Below are positions 5,314 to 11,915 of a stretch of 11,915 nt of DNA, piece by piece. Numbering within the stretch: the stretch's first letter is position 1; every line of letters begins with the position of its first letter. This DNA comes from an uncultured Maritalea sp. Lineage in GTDB: Bacteria > Pseudomonadota > Alphaproteobacteria > Rhizobiales > Devosiaceae. Location: assembly GCA_913055925.1 (NCBI GenBank), contig CAJXLH010000052.1:1-11915 (forward strand). Reading direction: 5' to 3'. Under the pieces are notes generated by a model. That model ran no database searches and had not been told where the DNA came from. It worked only from the letters and a program-made list of their open reading frames with translations. The translations under genes were made by a program, and so were the position numbers.

Positions 5314-8114
5314 GCGCCAATCTCGTGCACTTGAACGCCGCCTGGCTTTTTGCCGCTTGGGATATTTTCAAAAGTCGTGATCAACGCCTCACGTATTTTT
5401 TCTTGCCGCGATTTGTCTTTGACCTTCATGCCAGTCAGATCTGTCACATAAAACACGTCGATCGCCCTTGCGCCAAAGGTACCAATATGCGCCGAGCCGA
5501 TGGTCAAATTAAGGTCGGCAATGGTTTTGGTCAGATCATGCAGCAGTCCAGAACGATCAAGTCCGGACACTTCGATCACTGTGAACTTCTTTGAAAGCGA
5601 ATTTGAGATGATCACGTCGGTCGGCACGCTAAACGGCTTTACGCGCTTGTTGAGCTTTGAATCAACGCCCAATCGCTCAGGGAGTTTTTTCTCACCGCTC
5701 AAGAGCTTTTGCACAAGTTCGATGACTTTGAGTGCGCGAATTCGCTCATCTTCATCTGACGCGAAACTGCGTTTGAGGCGCAATGTATCAAGCGCCTTAC
5801 CATCCCGCATAAGCGTGATCTGAGCACCAACAATGTCGGCACTCGACAAGGTACATGCGCCGGCGATTAGTGACAAAAGCCGTGGGTGGTCAGGGGTATA
5901 GATCGAAATCTCGGTGATTGCTTCAAAGCTCTTCACCCCAACACAACCCGCAAAAGGCTGCCCCAACTGATTGGCCTTCCTGATCATTTGCGCATGATCG
6001 ATTTGCAACTGGAATTCTGAGCGAATCCAATAAGCGGGGTAATGGCGCTCCAAATACTCGTCCGCTTGTGCCTTCGGCCAATCACGCAAAGCTTGCGCCA
6101 ATCGCTCCTTCGCTGTCCGGATACGATCATCCTGACTGATCTGCGAATGGCCGCCAGATAGAAGCGGCTCTGTGGCGTAATAAAGCGCGCGCAGAAGCGA
6201 GCCTTTCCACCCCGTCCAAACGCCCGGGCCTACGGCGCGAATGTCACAGGCAGTGAGCACCAGCAGAAGGCTCAAGCGTGCAGGGCTTTGCACAATCTGC
6301 GCAAAATTTGCGGCTGTTTCTGGGTCTTGCACATCACGCGCTTGAGAGATTTCGCTCATCAAGAGGTGATATTCGATCAACCACGCTACGGTGTCAGTTT
6401 CCGCTGCATTGAGCCCAAAACGTGGACAAAGCTTGCGAGCAACTTTTGCGCCGGCAATCGAATGATCTTCCGGTCGACCCTTTGCGATATCATGCAAAAA
6501 CAACGCCACAAACAACAGCTTCACGTCAGCTAAGTGCGGCAGCAATTCATGGGTGAGCGGCAGCTCATCTTTCAAGCCACCTTCCACAATTTCCGCCATG
6601 ACGCCCACCGAGCGGATCAAGTGCTCATCAACGGTGTAATGGTGATACATGTTGAACTGCATCAGCGCGACGATGCGGCCAAATTCGGGGACAAACCGCC
6701 CCAAAACTTCCGCTTCATTCATGCGGCGCAAAATGCGTTCAACAGAAGGTGCATGGGTGAGGATTTCAAGGAAATAGCGGTTGGCGTCTTTATTGGCACG
6801 CAAATGCTTATCGATGAGTTTTCTCGAGCGATTAATTTGCTTCAAGCTGTCGGGATGGAAGAGGATCCCTTCACGCCCGGCGAGGTAAAAGATTTTGATC
6901 AGATTAACGGGGTCTTTTTCAAAAACATCGTCGCTGGCGATGTTAAGACGCCCCCGATCGATCACAAAATCTGTTTCGCCCTTCACTTTGCGGCGGCGCA
7001 ACAAACTTTTACGCATCCGGCCAAAAACATCGACATCTTTGGCGTGATTAAACTCGAGCGAGGTACAGAAAATCCGCGTCAGATCGCCAACGTCTTTTGC
7101 CACTGCGAAATAGCGCTTCATTAAGCGCTCTACCGGCTGCAAACCTGCCCGTCCAGATACATTTAGCCGTTCCGCCAATTCTTGCTGCAAATCAAAAGAG
7201 AGCTTCTCTTCGGCCCGTCCGGTGAGGAAATGCAAATGGCATCTGATGGCCCACAAAAAATCTTCAGAGCGTCGGAACCGACGATATTCTGCTGATGAAA
7301 AAACACCCTTTTTGGTCAGTTCTTTGGCTTTTTCCACGCGGAAGAAATATTTCGCGATCCAGAAAAGCGTGTTGAGGTCCCTAAGACCACCTTTGCCCTC
7401 TTTGATATTGGGCTCCACCACAAATCGGGTATTACCGATTTTTTCGTGCCGCTCGTCGCGTTCGGCCATTTTTGCAGCAATGAATTCTGGCCCGGTATCC
7501 GCAACAATCTCTTCGCCAAACCGGGTTTGAAGCTCTTGATAGAGCTTTTTGTCGCCGGTGATAAATCGGGATTCCAGCGTGGCGGTGCGCACGGTCATAT
7601 CGGCTTTGGCCATGCGCAAACATTCGTCAACAGAACGTACCGCGTGGCCGACCTTTTGCCCCAAATCCCAAAGCAGATAGAGCACAAATTCGGTTACGCT
7701 TTCGCCCCAAGGGGTTTGCTTGTACGGCAAGATAAACAGCAAATCGATGTCGGAACCGGGCGCTAGCGTACCACGTCCGTAACCGCCCACTGCCGCAATC
7801 GACAATGTTTCTGCCTCAGATCGATTTTGCACCGGATAGACATATTCTGACGCAAAGCGGAACGCCATTCTGATCAGTTCGTCTTGCGCTTTATTGAGGT
7901 TTTTGGCGCAGTCGCGACCGCGGCCATTTTCAATCAAGTCAATTTCAGTTTGCTTGTGCGCATTGGCCAGGGTTTGCTTGGCTTTTTGCAAAACAACGCT
8001 TCGCGCCTTTGGACCTGCGGGGTTTTCATCGCCTATCTCGACCAAAATCTCCTTGATGAGATCGTCGGCTTTTCGAAGCGTGAAATGCAGTTTTGGACGG
8101 CTAGCGTTTGGCAT
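5310..8114 (-). CDS. glnD: GlnD, bifunctional PII uridylyltransferase / uridylyl-removing enzyme
   Basis: The 934-residue cytosolic sensor uridylylates PII proteins (GlnB/GlnK) when glutamine is low and removes UMP when it is high, setting glutamine synthetase activity and nitrogen-regulated transcription. Domains are in the usual order. The nucleotidyltransferase has GGYGRGTLAPGSDIDLLF (110-127) with catalytic D122 and D124, and PNIKEGKGGLRDLN (235-248). The HD hydrolase has NMYHHYTVDEHLIRSVG (488-504), FLHDIAKGRPEDHS (539-552, H541-D542) and IEYHLLM. Two C-terminal ACT domains, at about 733-800 and 844-910, bind glutamine. All key residues of both activities appear intact, so it should be bifunctional. 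The ATG lies inside the 3' end of mutS (14-base overlap), and the stop overlaps the murJ start by 4 bases. No separate promoter is apparent, so expression likely follows mutS. Confidence 0.97.
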   Translation of the reverse strand: MPNASRPKLHFTLRKADDLIKEILVEIGDENPAGPKARSVVLQKAKQTLANAHKQTEIDLIENGRGRDCAKNLNKAQDELIRMAFRFASEYVYPVQNRSEAETLSIAAVGGYGRGTLAPGSDIDLLFILPYKQTPWGESVTEFVLYLLWDLGQKVGHAVRSVDECLRMAKADMTVRTATLESRFITGDKKLYQELQTRFGEEIVADTGPEFIAAKMAERDERHEKIGNTRFVVEPNIKEGKGGLRDLNTLFWIAKYFFRVEKAKELTKKGVFSSAEYRRFRRSEDFLWAIRCHLHFLTGRAEEKLSFDLQQELAERLNVSGRAGLQPVERLMKRYFAVAKDVGDLTRIFCTSLEFNHAKDVDVFGRMRKSLLRRRKVKGETDFVIDRGRLNIASDDVFEKDPVNLIKIFYLAGREGILFHPDSLKQINRSRKLIDKHLRANKDANRYFLEILTHAPSVERILRRMNEAEVLGRFVPEFGRIVALMQFNMYHHYTVDEHLIRSVGVMAEIVEGGLKDELPLTHELLPHLADVKLLFVALFLHDIAKGRPEDHSIAGAKVARKLCPRFGLNAAETDTVAWLIEYHLLMSEISQARDVQDPETAANFAQIVQSPARLSLLLVLTACDIRAVGPGVWTGWKGSLLRALYYATEPLLSGGHSQISQDDRIRTAKERLAQALRDWPKAQADEYLERHYPAYWIRSEFQLQIDHAQMIRKANQLGQPFAGCVGVKSFEAITEISIYTPDHPRLLSLIAGACTLSSADIVGAQITLMRDGKALDTLRLKRSFASDEDERIRALKVIELVQKLLSGEKKLPERLGVDSKLNKRVKPFSVPTDVIISNSLSKKFTVIEVSGLDRSGLLHDLTKTIADLNLTIGSAHIGTFGARAIDVFYVTDLTGMKVKDKSRQEKIREALITTFENIPSGKKPGGVQVHEIGA

Positions 8115-10875
8115 GTTTTTGGCTAAGCTTTTTTAATTCGTACAGTAGATCAATCGCCATGCGCGGCGTCAATTCATCTGGGTTGATTTCTGATACACGT
8201 TTTTGCAATTCGTCATTGCTTTGAGGTTTTGGTGTCGGTTTGCGCTCGGCAAACAAAGGCAATTGTGCAACGCCAGCCGCCACATCGTTGGCCTCACGTT
8301 TTTCCAAAATATCGAGCACTTCTTGCGCGCGTTCCACAACATGCGCTGGCAGTCCTGCGAGTTTTGCGACCTGAATACCGTATGATCGATCCGCTGTGCC
8401 ATTGGCCACTTCGTGCAAAAACACCACATCACCTTCCCACTCGCGCACTTTCATCGTGTGGTTTGACACGCGATTAAGCCGTTCAGAAAGGGCGGTTAGC
8501 TCGTGATAGTGGGTCGCAAATAGGGCGCGGCAGCCTGTGTTTTCATGCAATGCCTCAACGGCAGCCCATGCAATCGAAAGACCGTCAAATGTTGCCGTGC
8601 CGCGACCAATCTCATCAAGAACCACAAGAGAGGAAGACGTCGCCCGATTGAGAATGGCCGCTGTTTCGACCATTTCTACCATGAAGGTTGAGCGGCCATG
8701 AGCGATATCGTCTGCTGCACCAACACGGGAGAACACACGGTCAATCACCCCAATATGAGCAGAACTTGCCGGGACATAAGAACCCATCTGCGCCATAATG
8801 GCGATCAGCGCATTTTGCCGCAAGAATGTCGATTTACCGCCCATATTTGGACCGGTGATCAACCACAGCGCGCCATTGGTTTTGCTTTGCGGCGGTGACA
8901 AATCGCAATCATTGGCCACAAATGCATTTTCACCTGTCTTTGCCAACATCACTTCAACAACTGGGTGACGCCCTTTGTCGATGTGAAAGGCCTGGCTGTC
9001 ATCAATCTTAGGACGACAGTAATTCTCTTCCAGTGCCAGCTGCGCAAGACCCGCTGTTAAGTCGAGCTCTGCAAGCGTATCTGCAAGCTGTTGTAGCGCC
9101 GTTGTCTGCGCGAGAATAAGGTCGCGCAGTTCATCAAAGATGCGCAATTCGATCGACAATGCCGCTTCACTGGCATGGGTGATTTTGCCTTGCAACTCTG
9201 ACAATTCAGTGGTGTTAAACCGCACCGCATTGGCCAGCGTTTGCCGGTGAATAAAGGTCTGGTTCAGCGGCTCGCTCATCAGTTTATTGCCGTGGCTGGC
9301 GGGCACTTCAACAAAATAGCCAAGCACATTATTGTGCTTAACTTTTATAGCTTTGATGCCTGTTTCGTCGGCATAACGCGCTTGTAGCGCGGCAATAATT
9401 TGCCGTGATTGCGTGGCTAAAGTGCGGAACTCGTCGAGCCCTTCGTCAAATCCTTCGCGTACAAAACCGCCATCGCGGGGCAATAGTGGCAAGTCTTCCT
9501 TCAGACGATCCGCGATTTGGGTCGCTAGCTGCATCGGCGCGTCATTCAATACGGCTTTTAGCGCGCTGGTTCCATCCGATGGCATATCAAAGGCGTTCAA
9601 CTCAACGGCCAGCTGGGTCGCGGTCTCAATTGCCGATTTTATTGCCAGCATTTCTCGCGGCCCACCGCGCCCAAGCGCCAAGCGTGTTAGCCCGCGCACA
9701 ATGTCTGGTGTAGATTTAAGCTTTTCGCGCACCAGTGAGGTGACAAGACTGTTTTCAAAAAAGTCTCCCACCATGTTGTGGCGATGAATAATTGCTGCCG
9801 GATCGCAAAGCGGCGCACTCAGACGTGCAGACAGGAGTCGCGAACCGGCCGACGTTACGCATTTATCCATGGTGGCGCGCAAAGCGCCTTTAGTTTCGCC
9901 GCGATTTGTGCGCAGCAACTCAAGCGACATGCGTGTGGCCGCATCGATTTGCATCAGTTTTTCGCCGGCCTTTTGCGGCAAGCGCAATGGCACCTTCGCG
10001 CCCTTTTGGGTTTCCCCAACATAGTTGATTGTCGCGGCCACAGCAGAACGCACGATCCGCGATTGCCCAAGGATTGGTGCTGCTGCATCACCAAATGCAA
10101 ATTTCAGCGTTTCGTTTGCCTGTTCAGAATCGAAAAACTCAGAAGGCTGAACGGCCAACTGGCCGGAAAACCCGAGCGGCAAGAGATTGTTGCTGCCAAT
10201 AAAGGCCTGGGTCTGCCCGGTAACGATCAGTTCTGTAGGTTCGATACGGGCCAACTCATCTGACAGCTGGTCTTTTGCCACATCGAGAAAGAACATCTCG
10301 CCGGTGGAGATGTCAGTATAGCAAATCGCAAAATCAGCATCGCCATGTTGGATCATCGCCAAACTGGCGAGATAGTTGTTCGCGGCACTATCGAGCAAAT
10401 CATCTTCTGTGAGCGTACCCGCTGTGACCAAACGCACCACATCGCGCTTAACAACAGATTTTGACCCGCGTTTTTTGGCTTCCGCAGGATCTTCCATCTG
10501 CTCACACACGGCGACACGATGACCAAGTGCGATCAGTTTTTTCAAATAGTCTTGCGCCGCATGCACAGGCACACCGCACATTGGAATATCTTGATCGAGA
10601 TGCTTGCCGCGCTTGGTCAGCGCGATGCCAAGTGCCCGCGAAGCGATTTCCGCGTCATCGAAAAACAGTTCGTAAAAATCGCCCATGCGATAGAACAACA
10701 AATACCCTGGATTGACCGCGCGAATTTCAAAATATTGCGCCATCATCGGCGTGGGCTGCGCGCTGGGTTTTTTCGCCGGTTTCTCTACTGGTTTTTCAGG
10801 CGCATCTTCGCGCTTAAGCGGCACTTGTTCCACATCGTCACTTGGTTGCCGATATTGGATGGATTTGTCGTTCAT
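8101..10875 (-). CDS. mutS: MutS, DNA mismatch recognition protein
   Basis: The 924-residue homodimeric ATPase recognises mispairs and small loops and recruits MutL. From the N-terminus: a K/P/E-rich tail (1-42); the mismatch-binding domain with TPMMAQYFEIRA (42-53) and GDFYELFF (65-72) holding the mispair-wedging F67-x-E69; connector, lever and clamp domains (about 150-640); then the ATPase with Walker A GPNMGGKST (675-683), the SRVGAADDIAHGRSTFMVEM segment (716-735), Walker B VVLDEIGRGT (751-760, D754-E755) and H789 in FATHYHEL. QLPLF at 871-875 fits the beta-clamp-binding consensus, and the last 30 residues resemble the tetramerization domain. The ATG at 10875 has no clear Shine-Dalgarno; ATGs at 10746 and 10743 (M44, M45) would remove the tail, but similar tails are usual in rhizobial MutS. 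It heads the mutS-glnD-murJ overlapping cluster. Confidence 0.97.
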   Translation of the reverse strand: MNDKSIQYRQPSDDVEQVPLKREDAPEKPVEKPAKKPSAQPTPMMAQYFEIRAVNPGYLLFYRMGDFYELFFDDAEIASRALGIALTKRGKHLDQDIPMCGVPVHAAQDYLKKLIALGHRVAVCEQMEDPAEAKKRGSKSVVKRDVVRLVTAGTLTEDDLLDSAANNYLASLAMIQHGDADFAICYTDISTGEMFFLDVAKDQLSDELARIEPTELIVTGQTQAFIGSNNLLPLGFSGQLAVQPSEFFDSEQANETLKFAFGDAAAPILGQSRIVRSAVAATINYVGETQKGAKVPLRLPQKAGEKLMQIDAATRMSLELLRTNRGETKGALRATMDKCVTSAGSRLLSARLSAPLCDPAAIIHRHNMVGDFFENSLVTSLVREKLKSTPDIVRGLTRLALGRGGPREMLAIKSAIETATQLAVELNAFDMPSDGTSALKAVLNDAPMQLATQIADRLKEDLPLLPRDGGFVREGFDEGLDEFRTLATQSRQIIAALQARYADETGIKAIKVKHNNVLGYFVEVPASHGNKLMSEPLNQTFIHRQTLANAVRFNTTELSELQGKITHASEAALSIELRIFDELRDLILAQTTALQQLADTLAELDLTAGLAQLALEENYCRPKIDDSQAFHIDKGRHPVVEVMLAKTGENAFVANDCDLSPPQSKTNGALWLITGPNMGGKSTFLRQNALIAIMAQMGSYVPASSAHIGVIDRVFSRVGAADDIAHGRSTFMVEMVETAAILNRATSSSLVVLDEIGRGTATFDGLSIAWAAVEALHENTGCRALFATHYHELTALSERLNRVSNHTMKVREWEGDVVFLHEVANGTADRSYGIQVAKLAGLPAHVVERAQEVLDILEKREANDVAAGVAQLPLFAERKPTPKPQSNDELQKRVSEINPDELTPRMAIDLLYELKKLSQKHAKR

Positions 10876-10915
10876 TATTATGGTTTAGCCGTATCAACCT
10901 GCCCTTGGAAGACCC

Positions 10916-10944
10916 AAGTTAGGGTAAGCCGTTCGGTGTGCCAA
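10916..10944 (-). promoter_or_regulatory. Weak candidate promoter for the mutS-glnD-murJ cluster
   Basis: The 88-base gap 10876-10963 between the acyltransferase stop and the mutS ATG holds TTGGCA (10944-10939) and, after 17 bases, TAACTT (10921-10916) on the minus strand. The -35 is good (5 of 6), the -10 poor (3 of 6). No terminator for the upstream gene is seen, so read-through from it is equally possible. Confidence 0.28.
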
Positions 10945-10963
10945 CAGTTATCGTCAGGAATTC

Positions 10964-11915
10964 TCAGTTTTTGCGATCAAGCCCGGTGGCTTGTCGAAAA
11001 TGCTGCTTATAGCGCTCTGGTGTTTGATCGATCAAAGTAACGATCATCACATCGGTTTTCCCGAATTGATGATCGACAAAAACACCTTCGCCGACATAGG
11101 CGCCGATGCGCAAATATCCTTTGATCAGCGGCGGCAAATTGCTGAGTAGGCGTTTTTGCTCTGCAGGCTTAACGTCAGCATAATCAATAAGCTCACCAAC
11201 ATCGGGGCGTGCGCTCACGCGCCAATTTTCTGGTGGCTTGGCGATGGCATTGAGCAAATCTAGCGCCTCTTTATGGACCTTGGGGTCTGTGCCCTCAAAA
11301 CTTGCAACACCGAAATAAACGTCAATGTCATAAAGCACCGCATATGCCCAAAGCCCTGTCCAAAGCGCTTCCATGGTGCGGCGGTCGCGATATTCGGGCA
11401 AAACACAAGAGCGGCCAACTTCGCAAAAACCCTTGTCCCAGTTTTTAGCCAGCATGGATTTTAGATCAAACTCCGCCGCTGAATAAAAACCGTTCGAGGC
11501 GTTGGCCACTTCAGATCGCAAGGCACGATATGTGCCGACAATTTTGGGGCGCCCAGTTACACCTTCGGTTGTTTCATGATCCACCACGATAATGTGGTCA
11601 CAAATCGGATCGAACTCGTCGGCATCGCGTTTCGTGCGCAAAGTTTTGGGATCCGCCTCAGCCGACATTTCTTCATAGAACACTGCAAAACGAAGGCGTT
11701 GTGCCCGACGAACTTCGCTCGCGGTTTGCGCAATACGCACTTCCAAAGAACCGATGCGCGCGAGGCTTGCTGGGTCTTTTTGCTCGGCAATCGCCTTTTT
11801 GGCCCGGCCAATTGCCGCAACACTGGAGCCGATAACCGGCGTGCTCGACACAGACAAAAACTGATCGAACCAACGTTTTGGGCGGCGATGAACCGGGGCC
11901 AATTCACGTGGCTTC
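10964..11915 (-). CDS. olsB: OlsB-type L-ornithine N-alpha-acyltransferase (acyl-ACP dependent), 5' end outside the window
   Basis: The reading frame is open to the window edge and no ATG is visible. A TTG at 11902 is in frame, but the frame continues upstream as KPRE, so I treat the gene as 5'-truncated. Numbered from that TTG codon, IGSLEVRIAQTASEVRRAQR (50-69), LRFAVFYEEM (70-79), CDHIIVVD (101-108), VGTYRALRSEVA (122-133), FYSAAEFDL (139-147) and EVGRSCVLPEYRDRRTMEAL (161-180) match the OlsB/hemolysin-like acetyltransferase family. LPPLIKGYLRIGAYVGEG and the DHQFGKTDV segment near the C-terminus are typical of rhizobial OlsB. OlsB moves a 3-hydroxyacyl group from acyl carrier protein to ornithine, making lyso-ornithine lipid at the inner membrane; OlsA then adds the second acyl chain. 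No olsA is in the window. A related acyl-ACP N-acyltransferase with another amino-acid substrate cannot be excluded. Confidence 0.8.
   Translation of the reverse strand, partial: KPRELAPVHRRPKRWFDQFLSVSSTPVIGSSVAAIGRAKKAIAEQKDPASLARIGSLEVRIAQTASEVRRAQRLRFAVFYEEMSAEADPKTLRTKRDADEFDPICDHIIVVDHETTEGVTGRPKIVGTYRALRSEVANASNGFYSAAEFDLKSMLAKNWDKGFCEVGRSCVLPEYRDRRTMEALWTGLWAYAVLYDIDVYFGVASFEGTDPKVHKEALDLLNAIAKPPENWRVSARPDVGELIDYADVKPAEQKRLLSNLPPLIKGYLRIGAYVGEGVFVDHQFGKTDVMIVTLIDQTPERYKQHFRQATGLDRKN

Noticed and set aside
6534..7124. 196-codon open frame on the plus strand
   Set aside because: It lies wholly antisense to glnD, which has intact family motifs throughout. The translation has no recognisable domain and looks like an antisense shadow.
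9778..10263. 161-codon plus-strand frame, and similar plus-strand frames at 10519-11040 and 4892-5380
   Set aside because: They are antisense to mutS, murJ or neighbouring genes. Their Cys/Arg/His-rich compositions are typical of reverse-complement readings, with no supporting start signals or known domains.
10747..10875. Extra N-terminal domain or gene fusion in MutS
   Set aside because: The 42-residue K/P/E-rich tail has no domain character, and comparable tails are common in rhizobial MutS proteins.
1..11915. Mobile elements, CRISPR arrays, phage genes, toxin-antitoxin or defence systems
   Set aside because: All coding sequence is accounted for by intact core genes on one strand. I saw no transposase, integrase, direct-repeat array, tRNA attachment site or clear shift in base composition.

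Overview
The window looks like a core chromosomal segment of an alphaproteobacterium, most likely in the order Hyphomicrobiales (Rhizobiales). The basis is the set and order of genes (olsB-like, mutS, glnD, murJ, trpS, uspA-like, Nfu-type scaffold, tsaB, rimI, fur-family), the mitochondrial-NFU1-like form of the scaffold protein, a MutS with a K/P/E-rich N-terminal tail, and an Irr-box-like operator. The order is what I recall from rhizobial genomes. No search was run, and I cannot name the genus.

Every gene I can support lies on the minus strand, so transcription runs from high to low coordinates. Coding density is very high, with no gene-free stretch longer than about 145 bases. From the upstream end the layout is: a 5'-truncated ornithine-lipid N-acyltransferase (10964-11915); an 88-base gap with a weak candidate promoter; mutS, glnD and murJ (10875 down to 3757), joined by 14-base and 4-base overlaps; a 92-base gap holding a 9-bp inverted repeat around a -35-like element; trpS (2627-3664); a universal-stress-type gene (2064-2567) behind two mutually exclusive hairpins; a 145-base gap with the best promoter and operator of the window; then the Nfu-type Fe-S scaffold, tsaB, rimI and the first 48 codons of a Fur-family regulator (1918 down to 1).

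The genes are housekeeping: mismatch repair (MutS), control of nitrogen signalling through PII uridylylation (GlnD), lipid II flipping for peptidoglycan (MurJ), tryptophan charging (TrpS), Fe-S cluster delivery (Nfu), tRNA t6A modification (TsaB), N-terminal protein acetylation (RimI) and metal-responsive regulation (Fur family). I see no mobile element, CRISPR array, toxin-antitoxin pair, tRNA, rRNA or defence cassette, and no undescribed multigene system.

The points worth a second look are regulatory. A 17-base imperfect palindrome resembling the iron control element of Irr overlaps the likely -10 of the Nfu-tsaB-rimI-fur transcription unit. An 11-bp perfect hairpin sequesters an AAAAGGGG element ahead of the stress-protein gene and competes with a second hairpin ending against its ATG. 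A small hairpin sits between the Shine-Dalgarno and start codon of the Nfu gene.
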